Assembly: GCF_022682495.2 (NCBI RefSeq)
Contig: NC_071390.1
Span: forward strand, 106,130,294 to 106,194,293
DNA: 64,000 bases
Reading direction: 5' to 3'
Origin: Desmodus rotundus
Taxonomy: Eukaryota; Chordata; Mammalia; Chiroptera; Phyllostomidae
Position 1 is the first letter of the stretch; each line of letters opens with the position of its first letter. Shown here piece after piece: positions 1 through 12,340 of this stretch. The notes beneath the pieces were generated by a model. It was not told where the DNA came from. It was given only the letters and a program-made list of their open reading frames with translations, and did not search any database. Made by a program: the position numbers and the translations under genes.

Positions 1-122
1 ACAAACACTAATGAAAACTGATGAGAAAAAAAAATTAAGTAAATTTACGGTTTTGTGTTGGGCCAAATTCAAAGCCATCCTGGGTTGCATATGACCCGCA
101 GGCCATGGATTGGACACCACAA
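1..122 (+). mobile_element. hAT-like nonautonomous DNA transposon, 3' part
   Basis: This segment is a second copy of the repeat complete at 22001-22199. Both share the block reading 'agtaaatttacg' then 'ttttgtgttgg', followed by the 'agcc' and 'gaccc/ggccc' region and the terminal 'tggacaccac'. The left part lies outside the window. The TGGACACCAC end and GGCC-rich subterminal region resemble hAT-Charlie-type ends; that class is inferred. No coding capacity is visible. Confidence 0.6.
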
Positions 123-899
123 TACCTAAACTCCCTGATGGCTTTCAATGAAGGCTTTTAAAGGAAGAGTTTGAAACTTAGGGGCTCAGAGGAACACGAA
201 TGTGGAAATGCTAAGCCATGCAGGTTTTTATTGAAAGCTTTGGAGCTTGGCCATTTATGGTAAATGAACTTTAGCACAAGATCTTCCTGGACAATAGACC
301 CTCTGTGTCTGAAAGGGTTCTAGTGTTCAAGTTCTGGTCAGGTCCTCATCCTTTTGTTCTGGGTGCAGTTGGAGGTCGTAGTTTTCTCCTCTGGGTGAAG
401 CTGGAGGTCAAAGTTCTCTCCTCTGTGCCTGCTTTGGCAGCATGACTTGCGGTTTTCATCTGTTATCCCAGAAAGGCAACTCAGCACTTTGTTAAACAGG
501 ATAGGGCTGCGTTGAGCTGGTTCTGCAGCTACAAAGGGAAATGCTCATTAGAGGAGTAAGTGGACATTTGGGAGAGCAGAACCAATGGCTGCAGCCTAAC
601 ATGAGTGGGCTGGAGGGGAAAGAATCTACGACGTGAGAGAATGGCTGCCTTATATGATAGCATCACTCTTAGTAATTGCAGGAAAGATGGTACGTGGGTA
701 CAGATGTCCTTAGGTGTTTAAAAAAGGAGAAAATTATACTTATTTATTTATTTTTATAGAAAGGAGAAAGTTTATCAGCTGAAGTGAGAATGGAAAAGAG
801 TTACTGGAAATTTCTGGAAAAAGGAAAAACAAGAGTCAACTCGAACAGACTTACTATGAAAAGAGAGAGAGAGAGAGAAAAACATTTTAGTCTTGCACG
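123..899. other. Unrecognised sequence with a short tandem repeat
   Basis: I recognise no gene or known repeat family here. At about 353-421 there is an imperfect two-copy tandem with units of about 35 bp, each containing 'tggaggtc' followed by 'tctcctct'. The AT-rich stretch at about 730-760 is followed by purine-rich DNA including a short GA run near 860. Confidence 0.4.
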
Positions 900-1060
900 C
901 CCTTCACTTTTTACTGCAATTACTCCTTGTTCCCTTGTAGCAGGAAATCAGCCACTGACAACAGGTAAACACAAGAGCACTGCATTGTTCCAGGGCAATT
1001 TTATTTACAAAACATTCGCACCTCAGATTTGGCCCTGCGGCCATAATTTGCAACCCTAAC
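900..1060 (+). mobile_element. hAT-Charlie-type element fragment
   Basis: The segment follows the common mammalian hAT-Charlie layout. It has a 'gcaattactc' region, then 'ttgtagcaggaaatcagcca', a 'gtaaacac' block, 'caattttatttacaaaacat', and a terminal 'cagatttggccctgcggcca' leading to 'tttgcaaccct'. In intact relatives the end reads as a GGCC-rich stretch followed by a terminal inverted repeat. Only the right half of such an element appears to be present. Confidence 0.6.
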
Positions 1061-1148
1061 GTAGGGGAAGAGAAGGATGAATGGACTTGTGTCTCATTGT
1101 TGAAGAGTTCAGGACTCCAACAGGAGACCGGTCAGCAGGGTTGAGTGT

Positions 1149-1548
1149 ATTTCTTTTTTTTTCTTAATTTTTATTGTTATTCAATTACAGTTGTATGCCT
1201 TTTCTCCCCTTCCCTCCCCCCCACCCCAGCTGAACCCACCTCCCTCCCCCACCCCCACCATCCCCCCCGATTTTGTCCCTGTGTCCTTTATAATAGTTCC
1301 TGCAATCCCCTCTTCCCACTGTCCCCACCCCACTCCCCCCTGGCCACTGCTAGACTGTTCCCAACCTCAATGTCTCTGGTTGTATTTTGTTTGCTTTTTT
1401 CTTTTGTTGATTATGTTCCAGTTAAAGGTGAGATCATATGGTATTTGTCCCTCACCACCTGGCTTATTTCACTTAGCATAATGCTCTCCAGTTTCATCCA
1501 TGCTGTTGCAAAGGGTATAAGCTCCTTCTTTCTCTCTGCTGCATAGAA
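1149..1548 (-). mobile_element. LINE-1 3' end, 5'-truncated, antisense
   Basis: Read on the minus strand this is the C-terminal end of L1 ORF2 (5'-truncated inside the 'YTMEFYAAERKKE...' region) and a G-rich 3' UTR ending in an A-rich tail, seen here as poly-T near 1152-1160. It is closely similar to the L1 copy at 22740-23676. The flanks share a short 'atttcttt' at about 1149-1156 and 1549-1556 that could be the target duplication. The long apparent plus-strand reading frame across it is a low-complexity shadow of the C-rich 3' UTR. Confidence 0.85.
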
Positions 1549-1555
1549 TTTCTTT

Positions 1556-1774
1556 AGCGAAGTGAAAACAGGCAGCACAAGAGAGGCACGGATGAGGCAG
1601 GGAATCTGCCTCCAGATTCTTATCCTCCCCGCTGCTCTGAATCATGGTGAATTTTGGTTTTGCACTGAGCAAATTATACTCCCCATGCAGTTTCCTTCTC
1701 TAACTCCAGAGTCAGGTGTAAAAATTTCAATAGTTGACAGTATAACATAAATTGGAAAATATTCTTTAGAAATA
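1556..1774. other. Unrecognised sequence
   Basis: No gene or repeat family is recognised between the two L1 fragments. Confidence 0.3.
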
Positions 1775-1970
1775 GATGTAGGCAACGTGCAAATTTTTGT
1801 AATGATGTAGATATTCTATATCTTGACTATATATTATAATATGGTTTTCAAGGTCATATTATTGGAGAAACTGTAAATGTGATCTCTCTGTATTATTTCT
1901 TATAACTGCATGTGAATCTACAATTATCTCAAAATAAAAAGTTTAGTAGTAACCCCCCCCCCAAAAAAAA
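1775..1970 (+). mobile_element. Old LINE-1 (L1M) 3' end
   Basis: The stretch ending 'catgtgaatctacaattatc' followed by 'tcaaaataaaaagttta' is typical of the 3' terminus of old mammalian L1M elements. Upstream there is the 'gatattctatatcttgacta' region seen in the same 3' UTRs. It has no coding part and is strongly diverged. Confidence 0.6.
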
Positions 1971-2394
1971 GAAAACTTCAGATGGAATTTAGGATAAGGC
2001 ATTCTGTGCTTCAATATAAAGCATTTTCACAGACATAAGATATTTCATTTAAAAAATGGCCCTTCATGAATCATGTGTCTTCTCTAGCACATAAAGCAAT
2101 GTGATGCCAGCCATGGAAGTAGTGAGTAACCTATCAAGTGGGACCCAAAGACATGTACTGGAAGTTAACTGAGTTTCCACAAATATTTTCAGTGTATATC
2201 AAGAAATGTGTTTGTGTTGTATGCTTTGAGGCTTCATAATATCTCTGCTTCCTTCTGTTTATTTCGTGAATAAATAGTTTAGTGAATTGAATAACTTTAT
2301 GTAAGAAAATGACTTGGATCACCTTAAATTCTTAAGCCGAAACTACGTTCAATGCCTGTGAATAAAAACTCCATGATAGTTTTGAATTCTTGTT
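1971..2394. other. Unrecognised sequence
   Basis: This opens with a C-run and A-run (1954-1970), probably the decayed tail of the preceding L1. The rest shows nothing I recognise. Confidence 0.3.
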
Positions 2395-2555
2395 ACTCAA
2401 AGTGTGGAGCTCAGGATGGCAGCATGAGTACCGCCTCCCACTAAATTAGGAATGCAGGCTCCTGGACGCGGCTCTGGGTCAGGGTCTACCTGCTATGAGA
2501 TCCCGGGTAGGGTGGGGGTACCCATCAGCCTCAGGGATGCTCTGTTTTCCAGCAT
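2395..2555 (-). mobile_element. MER5A-like hAT-Charlie element
   Basis: The segment starts 'ctcaaagtgtgg' and continues through 'ggaatgcaggctcctgg', 'ggtctacctgctatgag' and 'gggtagggtgggggtaccca'. That is the order seen in the reverse complement of MER5A, a nonautonomous hAT-Charlie element common in placental mammals. It is diverged and the 3' end is indistinct. Confidence 0.6.
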
Positions 2556-4244
2556 TTCCTCCTCCTTTCTGAGGTGGAAAGGACAATGACTATGAAAACA
2601 CTGTGATCATTTCATAGTTTTTCTAAAAGTCATTATGGCCCTTTGAATGGCTTGGACATGCTGGCTACTAGTTTCAGTTCTGGCCTCTAAATGTCATTCA
2701 GAAGATCTGCTAAGAATATCAAAATGAAGAATATTAAATTATGAGGGCTTGTTCTATTCATTGCTTTTCTCCCAACCCAAAGAGCTTTATTTTTAGAAGA
2801 ATAATTGCATCCTTTGTACTGAGAACAAATTAATAACCGGTTGCATTTAACAATTCCAATTTCACCATCAGTAAGGCTCATGTACCCAGGCAGTGTAGAA
2901 TATTGCAGTGACAATTAGTTAAAATTTAGCTGGCCTTGTGGGAAAGAAAAAAATCTCTATTCCAAGGGCAACTGTTGTTGAATGGGGACATTTGGGTTAC
3001 TAGGCAAATATTAAATTAGATGAGTTTGCAAAAGCCATAAACATGTTATTCCAGAGCCCTACAAGAAGATAATAGAAGTAATAACAAATAGGCTTTGAAA
3101 TCACATTTTAATTAGTCAGACAAACTGTTTTACACAGAAACCCTGACACAGCACCAGCCATGAGGCCATGAAGCTAGGTAAACATATAGATACAAGCCAG
3201 TTTACTTGGAAATAAAAATGTACCACTTAATAAGCAGTTTTACTCAAAATAATGACGTCCATAAATCATTATAACTAGAACATTATTGAATTGAGAATAT
3301 GCCCTATTGGACTTCATTATTACTCAACATTATCTCTGAATACCATAACAAAGTTCCATTTATTAGGTGCATTTTTCAACACCATGAAATTTTATTAATA
3401 CTATAAAATTATTATAGTGTTAATTCCACAATATGAGTTAATACGGTGATGGTAGTCTCCAGGGTTCTTTGTTCTGTTCCCACCACCCTTCAGATTTTAT
3501 GTAATTAGGGGGAATCTAGACCCAGTCCTGCACAAACTAGCCAGTGATCACGTGGTGACCTGAGAAAGCGGCAGAGCTCACCTTCTGCAGGTACCAGTCG
3601 TCAAGTCTGAGGCACTCCAGTAAACCCAAAGTCCAGATTTATAGGCTCCCCTTCTCCTGGCATCACCCTGACACCTGGGAGTTCAGAGATGACAAATGTA
3701 TGCACCAAGAAAATGGTTCAAGTTAGTGACATGAGGAGGGTGGGAGAATGTGAGAGACATCCTAAATGGCTAATGTTATGTAACTGTAGTTCACAGTGCC
3801 ATTTTAAGTAGCGATGACCACATAGAAAAGGTGGGTATGATCCCAGGATGACAGAGTATCCTTGAGCACATCCGCTATTTGCATGGAAAGCCCCAGTGAG
3901 GATAACGAAAAGTGTCACCAACAACCAAGTACAAAATGTGGTAGGAACAAGTGGATGAAGTTTCTCTTCAGTAAGCTTTGAAGCTAGTCAGTGGCATCAT
4001 TTGATGTGGGGATAATCAGTCTGCACACTTCATCCAATGAATCCGACTAACTTTCATACCACCTGAGTTTAGCACAACCGGATTACTCTCTACCTGATCC
4101 TCATATGTTACACAAACTGCCTTGATCTTCAGGTTTTAAAAGGCTTAAAAAATACATACATATCCAAGAAATGTGATTTAAAATATTATGATGCAACACC
4201 TATAGAAATTCCTCAGTTATATTCTTTTTCATTCAAAACCCAGA
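2556..4244. other. Unrecognised AT-rich sequence
   Basis: No gene, LTR or family I can name. Short frames on either strand lack recognisable domains and are consistent with chance. Confidence 0.3.
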
Positions 4245-5750
4245 ATGTCTCTCTCAGAAAACATGAGCTGACCAAGGAGGCTTACTCAACATTAGAAGAT
4301 GTGTACTGCAATTTATCACTTTAGCTAATTAAATTACCAAAAACATTTTATCTCAGTTGATGCAGAAAAACATATATTTGGTAAATTGAATATTTCTATC
4401 TTAAATTTATTGTTAAACAAGTAGTAGAATGAATTTTCTTTACTTTAACAAGAGATATGTCCAAAAAAACAAAATCTCAGCAAAAATCATACTTACTGGT
4501 AAAATGATAAAACTGGGATGCTTAAATACCAGAACTATGACAAGCACAGCAGCCGTTACCATTTTCTTTACATTATAGTACATTACTTTGTCATGTCATA
4601 ATGCTAGAAAAGTATATTATAGATGAAATATTGAACATGGAGATCTTAATTATCTCTAAATTGTTCTATAATTCAACAAAATATCAAACTCCCTAAAACA
4701 GTGTTGGTTATAGTTTTTCTGAGGTAATTGATAAGTAAATTAATAAAAGTGTATGGAATGACAATAGGTCAGATTTAGTGAAGACACTTCTGACCTAGAA
4801 GAATAATTTGAAATATGACAGAATAGATTTCTGGAGAATGGAGGACCATTCAAAAATGGAAGCAGAGATAATCAATTTTTTATTTGGAAAATTAATTAAA
4901 TTTTTAAAATTCCAATATATTAAAAACTTAAATGCAAGTGGGAATTTAAAACCGTTATAGATAAATATAGGTCAATCTCTTTATGAATTTGGATTGGTGC
5001 ATTAGCTTGTTAGCTATAAACCTTTGACTATTTTTCAGGGTCTGACAATCTTGGTTCTGACAGTTTCTGCTTGTTTTTCAATGTTTCTTTTACATTGTTT
5101 CTTTGATTCTGATACTCTGTCAGTATTGTTTCCCCAATACACTTTTTATATTTAAAAAAGTTTTCTAAAGCACAGCTGAAAGCATGAGTATCCTAGAAGA
5201 ACAAAATAATTAGGAAAAAATGGGGACTTTCCTCCCCTCTGTAACATATATTACACTTGTTTTAGCAACCATTAAAAATAAGTCTACAAAGCCGAATGGA
5301 AAATTAGCAAAAAGATACAAGAATTTGCAAGGTTAGTGTGTGATAAAAGTGACATTTCCAATTACTGTGGAAATAAACAGATTCTCAGCAAATGTAGGGC
5401 AATAGGCTAACCACCTGAAAAAAAACATAGACTATAATTTAATTCATAAACAAATTCAATTACTGCATTTAGTTCTTCTTTAATAAAGGTGATTATATAA
5501 TATCGAGGTATGTGGAAGAAACTTCTAAGGTACTCCCTAAAAAATAACAATAACAAGAGAAATCACACTCAATAAATTGTACAGAATATCAAAAGATAAC
5601 TAACAAACTGGAGAAAATATTTCTGGTATATTTCAGAAAAATATGTAATATAGCACTATAACTTAATAAGATAACAATAAGTAAAATTCTTAATACTTTA
5701 TTTAAGAATAATAGTTAGCATATAATTTGATATATAGTAAGTGATATATA
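4245..5750 (+). mobile_element. Very old LINE-1 ORF2 remnant
   Basis: Several blocks line up, in order, with L1 ORF2 DNA. These are 'ctcagttgatgcagaaaaac' (4352-4371, the 'SIDAEKAF' region), 'caaaaatcatacttactggt' (4481-4500), 'ggaaataaacagattctcag' with 'ggctaaccacctgaaaaaaa' (about 5370-5424), and 'taacaaactggagaaaatat' (about 5600). The element is heavily decayed, with no frame left. It represents the reverse-transcriptase-to-C-terminal part of ORF2. Confidence 0.6.
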
Positions 5751-6569
5751 TTAAGGCACATGTGAAAACTATAATTTTAAATATTATTATTTAGCTTCAT
5801 TTTTCAAAATATGACAGTGTACAATATTTTTAACTACTTTCCAAACATTTCATCTCAGAATTCACATTGTTTTTAACAAATGAAGATCTTTCCCTTTCTG
5901 GACACTTAGAACATTCTAATTCTTGTCTACCATAAGAGTATTGTGATAAAAATTCTGGCACATGCAATTTTGTGCAAATGTCTGATAATTCCCTTGGGAA
6001 ACATTTTCTAAAGTGACATTTCTGATTCAATTCATCTCATTGAATTTTTAACTTATTTCACTAAATTGATTTAGGTAGCATTTGTATATATTTATTCTTC
6101 CATAAATACTTTATCAGAAATAACAATACTTAGTTTTCTTATTCTTATAAAAAGTCTCTTTTCTGAAAGAGAAAAGGTATTTTATTTTACATTGACATAC
6201 AAAATATTATTTCATGAATGCATCCTTTTTCTTTTTAATCTTTTATTTAAATGCTTAACCAATTCTATTAGAGTATTTATCAATTTGTATAGTTTACACA
6301 TTAAGGTTATAATATATTTTAATATGTTACAAATACATTCCATTTTTCTCTTTTGTATTATATTTTCCTTTATTTTTCAAGTTTCTATAATTATCACAAT
6401 TAAAAAGCCAAGAGGAAATTAATGAATTAATAGATAAAATGTATTATAAAGTAAGTGTTTAGAAAATAAGAAAAAAGGAAAAAAACGTTGACATATGGAA
6501 GCAGTGAGGAGAAGAGTAGATTTGCAATTCACCATCCAGGACCAGATTCTCCAAAGAAGCAGAGTCTTG
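5751..6569. other. Unrecognised AT-rich sequence
   Basis: This is AT-rich DNA. A 76-residue plus-strand frame at 6192-6422 is made of hydrophobic, AT-encoded residues and has no identifiable domain, so I treat it as chance. Confidence 0.3.
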
Positions 6570-7545
6570 GGAGAAGATGTTTACAAACAACAGCTTGGAT
6601 AAGGGGTTCATATGCAAAATAGATAAAGCACTCAACTCAACATTGTCTAATTATCAGGGCACAGGAACTGGACAGACACTTCTCCCAAGAAGACATACAA
6701 ATGGCCAACAAATCTATGAAAAAATGTTCAACTTTACTAGCTATTAGGGAAATGTAAATCTAAACTACAATGAGATACTACCTTACATCTGTTAGAATGA
6801 CTGTTATCAACAAGACAAGTAATGTGTTGGAGAAGCTGTGGAGAAAAGAGAAACCCCATTCACTGATGGTGGGAATATAAAATGGCACAGGCACTGTGGA
6901 AAATAGTATGAAGATTCCTCAAAAAGTTAAGACTAGAGTTACCATGTGACACAACAACCCTTCTTCTGGGTATCTACCCATCCAAAATTGAAAACATTTA
7001 TTTGCAAAGATATATGCACCCCTAGGTTCATTGCAACATTATTCACAGTGGCTAAGACATGGAAACAACCAAAGTGCCCTCTGATGGATGATTGGGTAAA
7101 GAAGATGTGGTATGTATATACAATGGAACACTACTCATTGATACGAAAAGAAATACTGCCATTTGCAACAACATGGATGGATCCTGAGAATATCTTGCTA
7201 AGTGAAATAAGTCACACAGAAAAAGTAAAGAATATATTATTTCACTCATATGTGGGATATACAACTGAGAGCAACAAATGAATAAATAAGAAAAATAAAC
7301 AAACAAAAAACCCATAGACACAGACAACATTATGGTTACTTAAAGAAAGAAGGTGGGACGTAGTAACAGGTAAAGGGGGTCAAATATATGGTTATAGAAG
7401 GTGATTTGACTTGAGAGGAGGCACACAATGCAATATATAGATCATGTATCATAGAAATATATACTTGAAACCTGTATAATTTCATTAACCATTGCTACCT
7501 CAACAAATTTAATTTAAAAAATAGCGGGGGGGGGGGGGGGCGGGA
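6570..7545 (+). mobile_element. LINE-1, 3' ~1 kb, 5'-truncated
   Basis: The plus strand contains the end of L1 ORF2. A 111-residue frame at 6946-7281 holds the typical C-terminal block (IATLFTVAKTWKQPKCPLMD, then WYVYTMEHYS and ILLSEISHTEK). A 3' UTR follows, ending near 'caacaaatttaatttaaaaa' and a G-run at about 7524-7540. Upstream (6570-6945) the sequence is ORF2-like but frame-shifted. It belongs to an older L1 lineage than the copy at 22740. Confidence 0.85.
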
Positions 7546-7829
7546 AGCATGAGCTCAAGCAGGCAAGTTTCTCTAGCCTAACCAGATATATGGAATTGTC
7601 AACAGACAAAATAAAATCACTCCCTCCCCTTCAGTTCCACATTTTTCTGTTGTAGAGAAAAAAGTTATTTGGGTCATGTTTGGCTGGAAGAGGATTTTTC
7701 TTGGGGAGATGGTAGATGATGTTTAAAAATGGCTTCACCTGACTATACACTAACATCCAGTGTATTTTTAGAAGATAATTGTCAACAGAAGTCTCTCTAC
7801 TCTTTCTCTTGCCTACACTGAACACATTT
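7546..7829. other. Unrecognised sequence
   Basis: No gene or repeat recognised between two L1 fragments of opposite orientation. Confidence 0.3.
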
Positions 7830-8740
7830 TATTTATTTATTTTTTTATGTCTAATTTTTATTCTGAAACGTAAAGCTCTTCTGAATTAAAGTACAATTGA
7901 CATACAATATTGTATTAGTTTCAGATGTAGAACCTAGTGAGATTTAACATGTATATACTTGTAAGGTGAACCCCCAAAAGTCCACTATTCATCTGTCACC
8001 ATATGAAGTTATTGTGATATTGATATTATTAATACTCCTTATGTTGTATTTTACATCCCCATGACTTAAATACAAGTTTGTACCTCCTAATCCCCTTAGC
8101 CTTTTGGCCCATACCCCCACTGCCCAACCCTGTGACCCCTAAGTGAAATGATATGTATTTGACTTTCTCTGACTTAATTTCACTTAGTGCAATACCCGCT
8201 AGGTCTATCCATGCTGTTGCAAATGGCAAGATCATTTCTTTAATGGCTGTGTAATATTCCAGTGCATTGTGTGCACAAGCACACACACATCCACTTCTTT
8301 ATCCATTCATCCAGTCACGAACGCCTGAGTTGCTTCAATAATTTGGCTATTATAAATAATGCTGCAGTAAACACAGAGGTGCCTATATCTTTTTGAATTA
8401 TTCCACTTCTGGGGGCTTATTTGAAGAAAACAATTGCTGGTTCCTTCATTGTCTCTTTTTATATAGCCTTTGTTTTAAAGTCTTTTTGTCAGATATAAGT
8501 ATTGCTATCCCACCTTCTCTTTTTTTTATTCCCATTTACATGAAATATCTTTTCATTTATTTATTTCCAGTCTCTGTGGGTCTTTCAGCCTGGAGTCTTA
8601 TGTATGCAGTATATGTAGGGGTCTTTTTTTTTAACCATTCAGTCATCCTGTTTTTGCAACTGAGCACTTAGTCAATTTTTATTGTGCTTATTGCCATTTT
8701 AATTGTTTTCATACTATATTTACAAGTAATTGGTCTACTA
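7830..8740 (-). mobile_element. LINE-1 with internal deletion, antisense
   Basis: On the minus strand the 3' end begins near 7830. The ORF2 C-terminus lies at about 8130-8290 (EYYTAIKEMILPFATAWIDL). Near 8400 the sequence jumps to the DNA just upstream of ORF2 or its start (8470-8735, including the 'gatataagtattgctatccc' block also seen at about 47170). Most of ORF2 is therefore missing, which indicates a large internal deletion. Confidence 0.8.
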
Positions 8741-8744
8741 TCTC

Positions 8745-10725
8745 CTGAGCTCACCTCCTCTCATTGACACCAAAGCTGCCACTACATATAGAACAATTAT
8801 CTTTGAGAACCACCTGAAGACTAGCAGAAAGATTTTCTACAACTATAGATATAAAGTAAAAGCCACATTGAAGAGGTAGGAGGGGTAGAGACTAAGCCTT
8901 GTCAGCACCTACCCTACTCCCTACACCTCATGCAGTGACTCACAAGTGGGAGGGTTATCACAGCCTCGGAAGTTGTCCCTAAAGAGTGAAGAGTCTGAAC
9001 CCTAGCCTGGTTGACCTGAACTAGGAAGTGGAGCCCTCATAACATCTGTCTTTGAAAACCACTGAGGCTTACATCTGGGAAAGCCAAAGGGCTGTAAGAA
9101 ATGCAGGTTGAGCTCTTTCCAAGTTCTGGGACAGAAGGAGCAGTTTGAAAAGCAGCTAGGTCATACGTGAAGGTGACACATTGACTAATTTTAAGGTGTG
9201 TGCTGGAGGGACAGGGATCTGGTGGAACTTGCTTGTGCCACAGGTGCTGGTGTTTACCATTTTTCCCCTTCCTTTAACGTGGCTAGTCTGACACTGTCAA
9301 TTAACCTTGTTAACGCTGTTTGTCCCACCCTGGCATTTCCCTGAGAGCCTACCCAGGGTAGCACTCCTCCAAAGCACTTCCTGCCCTGCCATACACAGTG
9401 GGCAGCATCACTCAGCACCAGCACACAGCAGTGTGTCTGCAATAGCAGGAGTGAGCTTTGAAGTCAGATACATCAAAGGTTTGCCCTGCATTCCAGTGAG
9501 CCTGCAACAGTTGTGGCCAGGCCTCACAGTCAGCAGGCCAGATACCAGCCTTGCTTGCTAGTGTGTCCCATAGAAGTTGTGGTCAAGCTACAACAGGAGG
9601 CTATACTAGTCCACCCTCTAGACCACCTGGCTCTGGTGACAAGGGGGACATCAAAATAAGGGTTCCACAGGAAAATGAGGCCACTTTTTCAAGACCAAGA
9701 GATTTAGCTTACCTACCTAATACAGTACATAGAAATAAACAGGCAAAATGAAGATAGAAAAGAATATGTTCCAAACAAACAAACAAAAAGCAGGACAAAA
9801 CCCCAGAAAAAGAACTACATGAAACTGAGGTAAGCTGTCTACTAGATGAAGAGTTCAAAGTAACAGTCATAAAAATGATCATTCAACTGTGCAGACAAAC
9901 AAAAAAACTCAGTCAGAACTTCAGGAACTTGAACACAAACCTAAAAATTCTAAGAAAGGACATAGCAGAACTGAAGAACATAACAGTTGAAATGAAAAAA
10001 ATCACTGCAGGGAATCAACAGTAAATCTGATGACACAGAAGAATGGATCCACAATCAGGAAAACAGGATAGTGGAAGTCACCCAACTGGAAAATTAAAAA
10101 GAAAAAAATTAAAAAGAATGAAGATAGCTTACGGGACCTATGGGACAACAGTAAGTGTACTAACATTAGAATCATAGGGGTCCCAGAAGGAGAAGAGAGA
10201 GAGAAAGGGGCAGAAAACCTATTTGAAGAAATAATGGCTGAAAACTTTCCTAACTTGGCAAAGGAAACAGACATCCAAGTCCAGGAATCACAGAGAGTCC
10301 CAGACAAGATGAACCCAAAGAGACCCACACCAAGACACATTATAATTAACTTGTTGAAAGTTAAAGATAAAGAGAGAATCTTAAAAGCAGCAAGAGAAAA
10401 ACAAGTAGTTACATACAAGTGTATTACTGTAAGACTGTCAGCTGACTTTCCAACAGAAACTTTGCAGAGCAGAAGGGAGTAGCATGATATATTCGATATG
10501 ATGAAAGAAAAAAACCTACAACCAAGAATACTCTACCAGTAAGATTATCATTCAGAATTGAAGGAAAGATCAAGATTTTCTCAGACGGGCAACAGTTAAA
10601 GGAGTCCATCACCACCAAACCAGCATTATAAAAAATGTTAAAGGGAATTCTTTAAGTGGAAAAGGCCAAAACTAGAAATAAGGTGAAAAAATATGTACTG
10701 GTGAAGGCAAACATATAGTGAACAT
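8745..10725 (+). mobile_element. LINE-1 5' UTR and ORF1, lacking ORF2
   Basis: The segment opens with an L1-type 5' UTR (GAGCTCACCTCCTCTCAT, then 'gaccacctgaaga'-like blocks). It runs through ORF1 at about 9750-10640 and stops in the inter-ORF region. The clearest coding block (10234-10482) reads MAENFPNLAKETDIQVQESQ, followed by RVPDKMNPKRPTPRHIIINL and the C-terminal RNA-binding domain of ORF1p. Several frameshifts break it. ORF2 and the 3' end are absent, and the next sequence is an L1 of opposite orientation. Confidence 0.8.
10234..10482 (+). pseudogene. L1 ORF1p fragment (RRM/C-terminal domain)
   Basis: The 82 codons match the centre of L1 ORF1p, the trimeric RNA-binding chaperone that packages L1 RNA. 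Visible landmarks are AENFPNLAKETDIQ, RVPDKMNPKRPTPRHIII and KDKERILKAAREKQ; the last overlaps the RNA-binding surface. A frame break follows TETLQSRRE. The continuing 'LYPAKLSF'-like region is visible downstream in another frame near 10530-10560. It is non-functional. Confidence 0.75.
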
Positions 10726-10904
10726 ATTTTAGTATGACACGCTATGTTCCATTTGGGCCTTAACTCTAATTTCCTTTGTCTCTCTGATGCATTCTCCCCA
10801 ACATGAGGCTGTATTGCCCCTACCATTCTCATCCCTCTGCTAATGTATTTATCTGTAAATCTCAGATTAAACCCCACTGAAATCTGGGGAAATTTTTTTC
10901 TGGT

Positions 10905-11700
10905 CTGTTACTTTTTATTTTATTTTTATTTTTAAAAATAACTTTTATTTTTTAATTACAGTTGACATACAATATTATATTAGTTTCAGATGTAGAATCC
11001 AGTGATTGGACATTATATAACTTACTAAGTGATCACCTGGGTAAACCTAGTACCCACATAACACTATACATAATTATTATAATATTATTCAGTATATTCC
11101 CTATGCTATACTTCACATCTCTGTGACTGTTCTGTAACTACAAGTGTGTACTTCTTAATTCCTTCACCCTTTTTATCATTCCCCCAACCTTCCTCCCATC
11201 TTTCAAAAAGCCTTTCCCTCAACACCCCCTCCATCTGGCAACCACCAGTTCTCTCCCTGTGTCAATGAGTCTGTTTCAATTCTGTTTGTTCATTTATTTT
11301 GTTCTTTCAATTCTGCATATCAGTGAAATTATATGAGATTTGTCTTTCTCTGATGCATTTCACTCAGCATAATACTTTCTAGGTCCATCCATGCTGTTGC
11401 AAATGGTAAGATTTTATTCTTTTTATGGCTGAGGAATATTCCACTGTATATATGTTCCACAACATTTTTATCCACTCGTCTATTGATCAGCTCTTGAGTT
11501 GCTTCTATGGCTTGGCTATTATAAATAATGTTGCAGTGAACATAGTGGGGCACATGCTCTTTTGAATTACTGTTTCACTGGGTGATAAGGCAGACCCATT
11601 TTAAATTTTTTGAGGAAAGTCCATACTGTTCTCCATAGTAGCTGCACCAATCTGTGTTTCCATTACCAGTGCACAAGGGTCCTCTCTTCTGGGGAGACTG
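10905..11700 (-). mobile_element. LINE-1 3' end, antisense
   Basis: The minus strand carries the last part of L1 ORF2, with HKKNKILPFATAWMDLESIM and LSEMHQRKTNLI near 11330-11430, preceded by NSQAIEATQELINRRVDKN. The 3' UTR ends near 10905 in a T-rich stretch (A-rich on the sense strand). The 5' truncation is near 11700. It is of the same general type as 7830-8740. Confidence 0.8.
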
Positions 11701-11899
11701 TTTCTTATGTCACACTATGTCAGGCCATTGTTGTATGTCATCTTCATTGCTGCAAAGATGCAGTTACCATACTTGAAGTTTTTATTGTTTAATGTTTCTC
11801 TTCTGTGAGTGATTTTAAATTCCACTAGTTTAAGAACCTCATGTCTTCTTTACTGTATCATTATAAAAGCCTAAACTCTTAGTAGTCTACTTTTTTTGC
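11701..11899. other. Unrecognised sequence
   Basis: No gene or known repeat is evident. Confidence 0.3.
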
Positions 11900-12340
11900 A
11901 CAGGCCAGCTTGATTATCCTCTAACACAAAACCATTCTCCTGTATTGAGTCTTTTCCCAGAAATTTCTTCTATGTGAAAAGTTCTTTCAGATACCAGCTT
12001 AGCTAACATCTTCCCTATGTCAAGTCTTTGCTCAAAAGTTACCGTGTTTATTAAAACTCCCAGACAGCCCTATTCATTTCTGAAACTAACTTCCTCTACC
12101 CCACACTACAACCCCTCCCACATCCCACTAACATTTTTTGTTTTGCTGCTTTTCTCTAGAAATAATATTTTAGATAATTTATTATTATTTTCATCACATT
12201 CTCCCCACAATGCAAGCTCCATGAGAACAAAAATGTTGTCTAGTGTGTCTACTGGTGCATCCAAAAATAAAAGTGATCAGTGGATGCAAAGGGACCAATG
12301 GACATTTGTTGAATGTACAGTGCTGGAAGTGTTATAGACT
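11900..12340 (+). mobile_element. LINE-2 3' end
   Basis: The order of blocks is that of mammalian L2 3' ends. A serine/cysteine-rich 'caagtctttgctcaaaagtt' region is followed by a pyrimidine-rich stretch, 'tgcaagctccatgagaacaa', 'gtctactggtgcatcc' and finally 'acatttgttgaatgtac'. L2 died before the placental radiation, which fits the divergence. The apparent 106-codon frame is derived from it and is not a gene. Confidence 0.65.

Noticed and set aside
1145..1546. 133-codon proline-rich plus-strand frame
   Set aside because: It is the antisense of an L1 3' UTR and ORF2 end; the proline run comes from the C-rich strand of the UTR.
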